Origin: Apodemus sylvaticus
Taxonomy: Eukaryota > Chordata > Mammalia > Rodentia > Muridae
DNA length: 64,000 nucleotides
Reading direction: 5' to 3'
NCBI RefSeq assembly: GCF_947179515.1
Contig: NC_067477.1
Coordinates: forward strand, 125,009,796-125,073,795
Positions 22,561-32,902 of the stretch are shown in pieces. The position numbers were made by a program, and so were the translations under genes. Positions within the stretch are counted from its first letter, which is position 1. The number at the start of each line of letters is the position of its first letter. The notes under the pieces were generated by a model. The model was not told where the DNA came from, did not search any database, and worked only from the letters and a program-made list of their open reading frames with translations.

Positions 22561-23888
22561 TTTAAGTATCTTAACAGAAAAGATTTGTTAATTCAGAACT
22601 CAAGCTCCAGTAAAAATTCCTAAGTTAATATTTCATTAATGGAAAAAGTAAGCTTTTGCATTCAGAATTGTTTGGCTATGGCCATGAACAAAGGGGCTTA
22701 GTGCCTATTTTACATGTCAAAGCAGTCCCCATATATCTAGACATCTCTGTCTCTACTCTCTTGCCTGAGAGCTTTCTTTCTCTCTCTACACACTCCCTTC
22801 CCTTGGTGACTGCCTAGGCCTCTGTCCTCTGTCCTTGAGGACAACAATTCTGCATTTGATATAATTGAATATGGCTTGACATGACTCATTTCAAATTTGG
22901 ACAGATAACTTATCAAGTAAATCTGTAAGAATGTGTGAGCAAGTCTCTCCAGCAGAAGATAATGCTATGGGAGGGAGACTTGGGTTTGAAGAATGAATAA
23001 ACAGAGGTGGCTACTGGAGGTAAAAAAGGTTTCAGCTTCTCTCTCCTCTGCCTTCTGATGTTGGAATTACGGGTGGGCCACCGAACTCATCCAACCTTTC
23101 CATGGATTTCTGGGGGTCCAAATTCCGGTCCTCATATTTGCACAGAAAGTATTTTAACCACCAAGCCATTTTTGTACCCACTCCTGGTCTTTTGTAAGCT
23201 AATTGTGAGTTTCCACTCAAGAGGCTAGAGAATCAAGGGAGGGCATACCTGTGAGGAACCATCTAGATTAGATTAGCCTAGACATGCTTATTAAGGATTA
23301 CATTGATTAGGTTAATCGAAGTGGGAAAATCCACCCTGAAATTGGCAATGTGTGTTAGGGTCAGGCTCCCTGAGAGGAGGCCCCACAATACCACAGTGTG
23401 AAGCTATGAAGGTGAAGACATGGAGATCGAGACAGGAAAGCAAGCTAGAGGCATAGCGAGGGCTTGCTTGATTTAGAGGATGTGTACTACAGATGGCAAA
23501 GCTGGAGGAAGAAACCACTTAAGCCCCCTGGAAGTCAGATGATTCCACCAATGGAATGATGATGCTGGACATGGAGATGCAGTATTTGGTGGTTACCCTG
23601 CTGGATTTTTCTTGTCTTGGTTTTATCATTGCTATGTTCCCACTCTTATCTTTGGACTGGGAATGTTTACTTTGTATATCTATATGCTTGAAGGATGTAA
23701 AATGTTTTTAATCATGTTGAAGCTCAGAGTTAGGACATTCCCTGAAATGTCACAAGAGACCTAGAAGTTTTAGAACTGTTAGATTCCAGACACTTTTGAA
23801 GTTGGAATGAGCATATTTTTGTGTTAGGAGGTTGCATGAACCTATGCAGACAAATAGTAGAGGACTGTGGATTAAGAATGATGTGTTT
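22561..23888. other. Unassigned stretch with SINE scraps
   Basis: No gene recognised. About 23000-23170 holds fragments that look like a degraded antisense SINE ('tgttggaattacgggtggg'). The rest is unique-looking intergenic DNA. Confidence 0.4.
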
Positions 23889-24030
23889 GGGGGCCAGCAA
23901 CATGGCTAAGCAGGTAAAGCTGTCTATTATCAAACATGACTCCTTGAATTTGATTTTCAAGATCCACATCTTGGTCTTCTGACCTCCACACATGTACCTT
24001 GGTACTGACACAGTTATATACATATACAAA
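23889..24030 (+). repeat. B3-type SINE
   Basis: 'gggggccagcaacatggct' head, 'gatccacatcttggtcttc' body and a 'ctccacacatgtacc' end. Confidence 0.7.
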
Positions 24031-24149
24031 CTAAAGATGTGATAAAAAATATGCTTGATGTGTTTGGGTTAAGTTGACAAGGGGTAGAGGTGTGATCATT
24101 AATCCTGTCAAATGACAGGATCTAGGATTACTGAAGGGACTTGTGAACT

Positions 24150-24305
24150 AAGCTCTAAAGGACCTGAGTTCGGTTCCCAGCACCCACTTCAGGTGGCTCA
24201 CAACTACCTGTAAGTCCAGCTCCAGAGGGATCTGATGCTTCTGCTCTTGGCAGGCACCTGCACTCCCATGCACAGACTCACATAGCACACATGCACATTT
24301 TTAAA
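24150..24305 (+). repeat. B3-type SINE, 5'-truncated
   Basis: 'gttcggttcccagcacccac', 'gtggctcacaactacctgta' and a CA-rich tail. Confidence 0.75.
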
Positions 24306-24879
24306 TTCACTACATTTCAAAATCATGCATCAATGTAACTATTGTATGCAATCACCAAGCACAAGACGACTGTGATGACTAATTAATTTCAATAAAACCG
24401 ACTTTAAGACAGAGACTACATCCAGATAGAAAAAGACAGGCTTCCTAATGACAAAAAATGTCAAATTATTCAGAAGACATAATAATCTGTTGCAATATCT
24501 AATAACAGAACTTCGAACTACACATACTGAAACTGACAGCAGCGGGCATATCAGACAACTCCATAAGTATAAAGAGTACACTTATCTCTCTCAGCTACTG
24601 ATAGGACAACAAGAAAAAACTTCAGTGAAGAATAAATGATCTGAGAAATATAATTTATCTTTAGAATTTACAGAACACCTCATGGCCATTAGCTTTTGCA
24701 AAATACTGTGTTAAGGATACACATTCTTTTCAAGTACATGATGTGTATTTACCAAAACGGAGAATATTTTGGGTCTCAAATATTAAGTTTATATTGAAGG
24801 GAGGAAAATTACCACATGATTTTTGACCATATCAGAATCAAGTTAGAAACCAACAGCTGTAAGCTATTCTAAAACAAGC
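24306..24879. other. Unassigned AT-rich stretch
   Basis: Nothing recognised. Confidence 0.4.
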
Positions 24880-25022
24880 TGGTCATGTTAATCCTGTCGT
24901 ACTGGAGACAGAGGCAAGTGGATCTTGTGAGGCTAGCCTGGTCTACAAGGAGAATCCAGGACAGTGAGGGCTGTTACACAAAGAAACTCTTCTCAACAGA
25001 ACAAGAAAAGAGAAAACAAAAC
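24880..25022 (+). repeat. Degenerate B1 SINE
   Basis: 'ggagacagaggcaagtggat', 'ggctagcctggtctacaag', and an A-rich tail with several GAAAA words. Confidence 0.65.
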
Positions 25023-26595
25023 AAAAAGATATTCTAAAACAAAACACGAAAATATTCATATATTTAAGGATTTAATAACCTTCTCCTAAATAATTCACAG
25101 GTGAAAATGAAATCATAAAGGGCACTGGAGATATTGTATAGTGAGCAACGGAGATGCACTGACCCTAGAGTGTAAGACAATTAACACAGCACCTGGGAGG
25201 GAACAGAAATGTTCATCCAGGAAGCAGAAAACAGGTCTGAGGTTCTGGCCAGGGCTGACCCCTCTGGTACTAAGGTAAGAAACAGAGACCAGAGGAAGCC
25301 CTCTCTCTAGAAACCATTATGCCCCTACCAATGAGGCCTAGAGCCTAAAATTCCAACACAGTAAGAAGTGAACTCCTGGAGGCTTCATGTAAGAATGGCT
25401 CTTTTGTGAAAACACTGTCCTTTGGAAGACACCTGCAAACATATCTTTATAATCTTTTCTGAGATGAGAGGAAGCAGCATTGTAGTTTTAAAAAATGTTC
25501 ATTAAAGGATGTCAGATAAGGATGAACTACACCCAGAGAAAGACCTTCTGTGTAAATAGAAAGAACATAAGACAAGATGGCTTCATGACACACGACCATG
25601 TGTGGGAAATATATTATGCTGGGGGAGGGGCTATGCCTGTTTCCACATAAAAGAAAAGCTGTGGGTTCTTTCCAAGGTGATAAAAATCAGACACGACGAA
25701 GAGAGACCTCCTGAAGACCTTAGCGACAGAGAAGTAAAGGGAGACTAACACAATCAACAAAATAGTTTTGTATACTACAGGATAAAAGAAGAGAAAGACA
25801 GCCCTAAAAAGACTCACACTCTGGGGATGCTGAGATTCTGGGACCTTCCATTCCAGCTTCACACTTGACTCTACTTCAACTCCCTCAAAGCTGATTGTTT
25901 TAGAGACTTGTTTCCAGAACTACTCACCTATTCAGCCTTTCAGAATGTCATGGTCAAGATGTCAGCTGACCAATGAACATAGCGACTGGAAGGCAAATAA
26001 TGGCAGCTAGGTCTCCTCTGACGAGTCAACTTTCCTATTTCCCTTTGGGCCCCCAGATGGGAATTCTTCGCCTCAATTCAGCTGGAAGCAGACAGAAGAT
26101 AATCATTATCCCAGTTCCCTATGTTGGGGTAGATGGTTCTGATTATTTTAGGAATTATAGATATGTTGTCATTTTAGAGGTACTTTACAAATGTAGATTT
26201 GGACAGGGAGGGAGCTAAAGAAGTTAAACTCAGGTACTTCTACCTTTCTTCTTTCCTATACTTCCTTCTTAGGTAAAGGGGAAGGGGGCAGAAAAGAAAA
26301 AGGGGGATATATAGAAATTATGGAAATTATTATTCATAGAAATTAAAGAAATAGACAAATAGGGATAGGTTGGCAAATGTATTTTTAAGCAAAACATTAC
26401 ATAGCCAGATCTAACATTGTTAGAAGTCTTTATAACTGATACGAAGCTGAAGTTGTAATCTCTTATATTGGTTCAGAATTTACTTATGCAAATTTAAGGT
26501 TTTCATTGGTATAAATGTATTATTGATATAAAACTGAGATTAATATTATTATTCCCATGTAGGCATTGTGTCCATATAACACATTTAAGAATAAA
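25023..26595. other. Unassigned, possibly decayed retroviral internal sequence
   Basis: No frame or motif is good enough to name. With the polypurine tract and LTR at 27.64-28.01 kb downstream, it may belong to the same decayed LTR element, but this is inference from position. Confidence 0.3.
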
Positions 26596-26758
26596 AGGAG
26601 CTGGGCGGTGGTGGCATAGGCCTTTAATCCCAGTACCTGTGAGGCAGAAGCAGATGGATTTCTGAGTTCTAGGCCAGCCTGGTCTACAGAGTGGGTTCCC
26701 GGACAGGGCTACACAGAGAAACCCTGTCTCTAAGAACCAAAAAAAAAAAAAAAAAAAT
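26596..26758 (+). repeat. B1 SINE with poly-A tail
   Basis: Full-length, 'gagctgggcggtggtggcat' to 'aaccctgtctctaagaacc', followed by about 17 A. Confidence 0.96.
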
Positions 26759-27642
26759 ACAACAACAGAAGACCAGATAGCAAAGTTGTGGTTGTGGGTT
26801 AATTGGTGGTGGGTTAATTAAAAGTGTGTTCCTGAGTTAATGGCCAAGAGTAGTCAATGCTTAACAGTTTAGAGATGCTTTAGGTAGATAGATGGTCTTC
26901 AAATGTGTCAGAAGTACACAGAACATGACATTTATTGACATTTCTTTTTTAAAGTTCATTTGACTGGAGACCTGTCTGCTCCTGACAGCACTCCTTTCTT
27001 TAATTCAAAAAGGAAATTGAGCATCAATAGAGTTGCTTCAGTTGTGGCAAGACAGTCACCAAGCAAGAATTGCCTCATTTCATCTACAGAAAAATACTGT
27101 CCAAAAAAAAGGACACACTATGCAAAATAGTCGACTGATAATCTCTGCCAAGATAGAGTAATTAGCCCTTCAAAATTCTCCATTACCAAGTCTGTCAGAT
27201 GATCCTGGGCCAGAAGGCTGAAGACTGATGTTCCAACGTTTTGGTGTATAGGCCCTGTTCAGGTGATCAGCAGTCTCTATAAATTGGCTAAGTTTTAGAA
27301 GGTATATGTTGTGTTTCTCATACTTTCAGGTAATATTAGTCATTCTTGGATTTCTGATGGGGTTGAAGACTAGTAGGCTCATAGTCAGTTCAAGCTGTTT
27401 AGCATTTAGAAAGATGATACAGATTTGAGAGGATGGTTTTCAGATGGGTTACAATTTAAAGCCAGGACTTGAGTCATGTGTAGAATTTTAAGTCTTTTAA
27501 GTTCAGATAGACAACAGAGGTACTATTTAATTGATAAAAATTGATGGACTGGGTGTTAGGTCTATCCTGTATATTATAAATTACAAAATGGTAATAATTA
27601 CACTCAATTGATGTCTGAGATAAAAGAGCCTTTCAATTGGAC
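26759..27642 (+). other. AT-rich sequence preceding an LTR
   Basis: No open frame. It leads directly into a polypurine tract and LTR start, so it is probably the decayed 3' internal end of a retroviral element. Confidence 0.35.
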
Positions 27643-28013
27643 AGAAAGGGGGAGGAGTTGTGGATACCTCTGGGCTTGTAATTTGATGCTAATTCTACTC
27701 CTCTGATGTGCTGCACAAGAGGAGTTGCCTTGTGAACCTTCTTCCCACCCTAACTTTTCAAATAAAGGCTTGAGCCTATGATTGGGCAGGAAGGAGGAGG
27801 AGGGGCTGAGAGTTTGTGGGACTAGCTATGGAGGATGCATGGAGAGGCTGCAGAGAGAAGCTCATGGCCTAGAGAAACTGCAAGTTAGATGGAATAATAG
27901 AGATGGGAATAGATTAGTGTAGTGGGAGATCAGCCCGATCTAGGCTTATAGCTTATATTGTTACTGATTGAGTTGAGATTTCTTTTACCCGGTTGGAAAA
28001 ATATAGCAACAAC
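27643..28013 (+). mobile_element. Retroviral 3' LTR with polypurine tract
   Basis: The polypurine tract AGAAAGGGGGAGGAG (27643-27657) is followed by TGTGGATACC at 27659, the arrangement that primes plus-strand DNA at a 3' LTR. The LTR holds an AATAAA near 27762, a CAAT-like word ('cctatgattgg') and ends near AACAACA at 28013, giving about 355 bp bounded by TG and CA. Subfamily not identified. Confidence 0.6.
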
Positions 28014-28039
28014 ATTTTGTTTGTTGGTTGGTTGGTTGT

Positions 28040-28185
28040 TTGTTTTCAGTCAGGGTTTCTCTTTGAAGCCTTGGATGTACTGAAACCCTCCCTGTTAACA
28101 GGGACTCAACCTTAATCCCATGATCCACCTGCCTTAGACTCCCAAGTTCTGGGACTAAAGATATGTGTCACCATACCTGGCAGTA
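28040..28185 (-). repeat. Degenerate B1 SINE, antisense
   Basis: 'agtcagggtttctctttgaa', 'ccatgatccacctgccttag' and 'tgtcaccatacctggcag' in antisense B1 order; one internal segment is replaced. Confidence 0.7.
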
Positions 28186-28433
28186 AAGTTGGTTTTAATG
28201 TCATATTTAAAAAACAAAAAACAATATCCTGGAATAGCAAGATGGCACACCAGGTAAACTGGTTAGCCGTTTTAGCATGAGCACCCGACTTTCATTATTC
28301 CATGTTTTATGTATACTTTTCATATACAATCACACTGAAAATTCATAGATGGGTATTGCAGTTTCATTAAATAATACGATTTAAGGAAATTAATTACCAA
28401 TGGTGAGGAAGTTATGTTGGGAAATGGAATATG

Positions 28434-28650
28434 GGGGCTGGAAAGATGGTTCAGAGTTTAAGAGAATTGTCTGCTCTTCTAGAGGTACTGAGTTCAATAC
28501 CCAGCAGTCATATGGTGGCTCTTAACCATCTATAATGAGATCTGGTGCCCTCTTCTGGCCTGTAGGCACACATGCAGACAGAACGTTGTATAATAAATAA
28601 ATCTTAAAAAAAAAAAAAAGAAAAAGAAAAAGAAAAAGAAAAAAGAATAA
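28434..28650 (+). repeat. B2 SINE with (AAAAAG)n tail
   Basis: 'ggggctggaaagatggttca' head with tRNA-like boxes, 'atctggtgccctcttctggc' body, and a long A-rich tail with repeated GAAAAA words at 28606-28645. Confidence 0.9.
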
Positions 28651-29189
28651 GGAATTGAGTCCTAAAATGTGACTGTTCTCCTCCTCCTCCTCCTATGAAG
28701 AAAATATACACTACCATTATCCACTTTCTTCAAAAATAAGAATAAACTCCACAAGTAGATGGATTATCCAGGCAGGAATGCTGGTCACCTGAACCACCAC
28801 TTAAGAGTCACATCGAGGCGGCCAGGATTCTGGGTCTATCTGAGGGAGGAGAAAGCACAGCATTTGTTGATGGTTGGAGGTGGTGGGTGTCCAAGAACTG
28901 GAACAAGGTGACGCTCTTTGCCTGTTCCGGAATAATGGAGTAACCATTTTCTCAACAGGAAGGCTATAGGTGCTGCTAGCTTATTTCAGTATTGGACACC
29001 GAGTAAGAAGCGAGGGCTACTAAACACACAGAGAGATGCGCTAAGTCTCCTATGGGTGCCTCCGCATCGCAGGCTCTTCCGTCCTGCGCTCCTCCCTCCT
29101 GCACCCACCCACCAAAGCACTCACGGATGGGGCTTAGCTGCCGCTGTGCTGGGCAGTCACAGCCAACTAGCAGGGCCCTCTGTCATCCT
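28651..29189. other. Unique-looking flank of the CpG island
   Basis: No repeat is recognised except a short (CTC)n at 28678-28693. GC content rises toward the island. It could be the promoter-distal flank carried over from the parent Heatr5b locus. Confidence 0.4.
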
Positions 29190-29900
29190 CCAGGTCGCCC
29201 TGACGCCCCAAACCCGAGCTTTACAGCACTGACCCTGTTCTGCTGAGGGTGCGCTAAGCATGCTCTGTGCAATTGGTGCGGGACCCAGGAACCTCCCACT
29301 AGGCCCTGAAAGCAGATTCGCTATGAAACTTGGGGCGGGCGGGGTTAAGAGAGCTTGGGGAGTGCGGGTGCGCCTGACCAGTGTCCTGCGCATGCGTTGT
29401 CTTCAGGCTTCCTGTGGGCAGGAGTTTGGGAGGCGGGGCATCCGCGTCCCTTGGCAGTGCGGAGCTGGGCAGGTCGGTCCTGACTAGACTAGGAGGTGAG
29501 GAGGTGTCGCGCTCTGCCAGGCTGACACGCACCGCGATCCCTGTGTCCCTGGACATCTTCAGGAAGGAATTCGAGTTTTCAGCCTCGGGCTTGGCAGCTC
29601 GAGGACTCCTTCGACGCGAGGCTGACCTCGCAGGGCGGCCCGGGACCCCAGTTTGCGGTTTCCCGCAGACTCCCAGTTGTCGGGGTCTTGGGAGCGGCCC
29701 GGGGCACCCGGACCCGGAGCACCGCGTTCCCGGGCGAGGGGTTGTCCCGGACCCCGTCGGGCTCGCTCCTACTTGTCAGATCCCTGGGGTCTTTATTCTG
29801 TGTCCTGGTGGCGAGGGACAGGTAAAGGTGCCCATGATGCTCAGCAGGTGGAGGAGAAGCCTCGCCCAGGCTCAGAAGTTCGGTTCTCAAGGTAGAATGA
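29190..29900 (+). promoter_or_regulatory. CpG island, inherited Heatr5b-type promoter region
   Basis: CpG density jumps here relative to the rest of the window, with dozens of intact CpGs, densest at 29420-29770. The island lies 0.5-1.2 kb upstream of the Heatr5b start-codon exon, where the promoter and non-coding first exon belong. It has no TATA box and contains an NRF1-type palindrome. A strong donor (ggacag|gtaaag) at 29821/29822 could end exon 1. In mouse and human the parent promoter is, as I recall, shared head-to-head with Gpatch11; I could not recognise Gpatch11 coding sequence on the minus strand. That so many CpGs survive suggests little germline methylation, but this is inference. 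Confidence 0.7.
29387..29396. promoter_or_regulatory. NRF1-type binding palindrome
   Basis: TGCGCATGCG matches the core of the NRF1 consensus (YGCGCATGCGCR) except at the final position. It sits within the CpG island. Confidence 0.6.
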
Positions 29901-30128
29901 GTTAATAGCCTATGTTCTAATAGACAAACAACAGCCCGGGGATAATGTCTTTGTGCAGTGTTTACATTTTCCTTTCATTCCATTCTTATTGCCAAACAGT
30001 CTCTTTTTGTTTATCTTTGTCTTTACGAAGTTAATTCTCTAGTGAGAAGTGAAACCACGCAGTCCTTCCCTATCTTAGCGGTTGCATTTATGAAACTTGG
30101 TATTTAATATTTAAATAATCCTTACCTG

Positions 30129-30345
30129 TAAGGGCTGGAGAGATGGCTCAGTGATTAAGTATACTTGTTGCTTTTGATAAAGACCTGGGTTTGGTTTCCA
30201 GAGCCCACATGATGGCTCGAAACCATCTTTTTCTCCAGTTCCAGGGGAAGCCAACACCCTGTTTTGACCTCTGTGGGCACCAGGCACACATGTAGTCCAT
30301 ATACATACATGTGGGCAAAACATTCCTACACATAAATAAAAAATT
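30129..30345 (+). repeat. B3 SINE in Heatr5b-ps intron 1
   Basis: 'agggctggagagatggctca' head, B3 body and 'acacataaataaaaaatt' tail. Confidence 0.92.
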
Positions 30346-30393
30346 GCTTACATATGTATTTTACTTTTTAAAAAGCTAATCTGTTCACTTAAG

Positions 30394-30541
30394 GTTGGAG
30401 TTAAGAACATCAATAATGGAGCTAGCTCACGGTTTATTGCTAAATGAAGAAGCATTGGCTCAGATCACAAAGGCAAAGGGACCAGTGTTCATCTTTGAAT
30501 GGTTAAGATTTCTTGATAAAGTCCTAGTTGCTGCCAACAAG
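30394..30541 (+). pseudogene. Heatr5b-ps: Heatr5b-ps first coding exon, intact
   Basis: An acceptor ('ctgttcacttaag') is followed by 22 bases of 5'UTR and ATG at 30416. The frame reads MELAHGLLLNEEALAQITKA, then KGPVFIFEWLRFLDKVLVAA and NK, ending at a consensus donor (AAG|gtgagt) in phase 0. It differs from the parent, as I recall it, at three residues (S to G, E to K, R to G). Start codon and splice sites look usable. Confidence 0.95.
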
Positions 30542-31904
30542 GTGAGTATTGCCCACTCCCCACCATAAGATTGACATAAAGAAAGATGAAAATATTGTGT
30601 TTTTTTAAATGTTATGAGTCATTCACCTCAGGAAGTGGAGGATGTCATACTATGGGAATTTCTAGCTTATCCGTCTCTTAGTCAGCAGTAAAGCCCAAAC
30701 CCTGTTTACATCTGCTTGTTGCATGCGTCATATCTGTCTAGGCAGTGCAATGTGACTGGATTTAAACGTCACTGTGCTGGTGTCACTTATAATCCACTTA
30801 TAATTCCAGTGCCTGGGAAGGCCTGTGCGATAAGAGATTTTTACTTTCCCCTCTACAACCTCTTTGATTCAAACTTGTTTTGTGTATTTTTTTTTTATTT
30901 TGTTAATATTAGATGCTTTCCTCTAGTGGGAAAATGTAAGAGTGAATCATAAAAGGTTTTCTGGAAAAGGTGAATTTTACAAACTGAATGTCACAATAGG
31001 CTGGTCCTGACCTTATCTTAGTATGTTTCTCTAGACTAATTGTTCCCTAGAAGATGCCTTTCTACTCTGTTGTCTGAAGGGAATGTGGATAATTGTCTGG
31101 GACTGAGGAATTGGGATAGGGAGACTAAAGACTTTAACATTCATGATGTAAACATTCACTTAATTCCTATTTTAGTACAGCGACCTCAGTCCACAGTTGT
31201 GTCTGATCCTTCTTGTTCAAAGATGTCCTATCTCATGTTTTTTCCAGGACGCAAGCCTCTAGCTTTCTTCTGGAATGGAAGAAAGGAGGGTAGAAAATTT
31301 TGTTTGTTTGTTGGCTTTGATTTTACTTTGTCTGACTGCTTTATTAGTTATTCCTGGCTGGCCTGGGGCTCATTGCATATCCCAGACTGGCCTCAAACAT
31401 TCAGCTGTCTCCCTGCATTAGCTGTCTGAGTGGTGAAATGCTGGGCATGATGGGTGTACACCAGTATAGCCTCTTGGACAGTCAACTAGTAATTCCTTTT
31501 ATTTCTAGGTGCAGATTTATTCTCGCCTGAAAGACCGAGAATCACTTTTAGGGTCCTGTTGGCTTTCAAGTTTTGTCCAGGTTCCTTTCCTATTGTTGTG
31601 GCCACGGATACCCTAGTGACCTTTAACTAGAATTTTCTTTTTGTCTTTTAAACCCCCTGTAACTGGGCATTTGTTGTTTCCCTTCCAAGGAAAAGTCTTT
31701 TTGGAGCTGGCACATGACTCACACTGCCTACAGCAATCATCTGGATGTGTTGTATTTGGCTCCCTTCTATCTTTACATGTGTCTTATCCTCTGCTTTAAA
31801 TACTTAGCCCTCACTGTGTTTTGTTGTGAGAGTTGTCAGTCTTCCTTTTCAGTGATACTCACTCCTATGACTCCTACCACCACTTTACATAACTGCTTTG
31901 AAAA
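30542..31904 (+). other. Heatr5b-ps intron, no exon found
   Basis: I looked for the next parent exon (starting TDVKEKQKK) and did not find it in this stretch or before the L1 cluster at 32.9 kb. About 31310-31450 holds a degraded antisense SINE-like segment. Confidence 0.55.
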
Positions 31905-32105
31905 GACATCTGGGCTGGCCTGGAGCTCAGCTGCTAGAGTACTTGCCTCCACCATGCAGAAAGCCCTGGGTTTAATTCCTATCGCCACATAGAACAAGTG
32001 TATGTGGTGGCCGTTGTAATAATCCCAGCCCTGGGAAGTGGAGGAGTGAGCAAAAGTTCACAGTCATTCTCAGCTACATGGTGGATTCAAGGCTAGCAGA
32101 GATTC
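31905..32105 (+). repeat. B4 (ID-B1 fusion) SINE
   Basis: An ID-like head ('ggctggcctggagctcagct', 'agaaagccctgggtttaatt') is followed by a B1-like second half ('aatcccagccctgggaagtg'). Confidence 0.75.
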
Positions 32106-32111
32106 ATTTGT

Positions 32112-32112
<1 letters not shown>

Positions 32113-32168
<56 letters not shown>
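32113..32168. repeat. (TC)n microsatellite
   Basis: About 28 TC units. Confidence 0.97.
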
Positions 32169-32169
<1 letters not shown>

Positions 32170-32170
<1 letters not shown>

Positions 32171-32902
32171 GAGTTAACACATTTACACCAATTTATTGAT
32201 TTCAAATCCATCCTTTGCCAGCCCCCTAAAATCATTCCCTTCCCTTATATCATGTGGATTAGCAACTGTTAAGGGAGTTACCCACAAGCATATCTAGAAT
32301 TCATTCATTTCCCATCATCTGCCTCTGCAGTGTCTCTCATCTGGGTCATTGTAGTAGGGTTTTAACTGCTCACCATGTGTCTGCCACATATATATATATA
32401 TGTTGTACAGTTTGAACAGTCCAAGTGAATTGGCAGAATATTTAGAATACAACCCTTCTCTGCTCAGAACAATCACTCGGCATAAATTTAATGCTCTTCA
32501 GTGTGTCTGGAGCATCATCTGTTTTCTTATGACTTTATCTTAGACAATTTTCTATTACTCCACCAGCTCCCCTAACCTTGCTGTCCTCAGATATGCGGAT
32601 CTTACTTCATCTGCAAAGCCTTTCACATCTTGTTCCTGCTCCTCGGATATTTTTTTAGATAGCTGTGTAGCTCACCATTTCACCTTAGAGAGAGGTGTTT
32701 TCTCATACCACTCACATATTTATATTCTGTCCCTACCCCAGAATGTAAATTTCATGAGAATGAGGACTTTGTCTATTTTTTTTTTGCACTGTTGCTCCCA
32801 GGGCCTCCTAGATTAGTACTTGGTATGTAGGAACTGCATCATATTTCTTAAATACATGGGTGATATTGACTAGATATTGATTATGTGTAAATCTTGGAAT
32901 TA
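32170..32902. other. Unassigned intronic stretch
   Basis: No exon or clear repeat. A short (TA)n lies at 32390-32402. Confidence 0.4.

Noticed and set aside
28434..28560. tRNA-like gene with A and B box words
   Set aside because: It is the tRNA-derived head of a B2 SINE. The same holds for the B3 and ID copies.
29052..29905. Several overlapping open frames in the CpG island
   Set aside because: GC-rich DNA has few stops. None has similarity to a protein I know, and the position is that of a promoter and 5'UTR.
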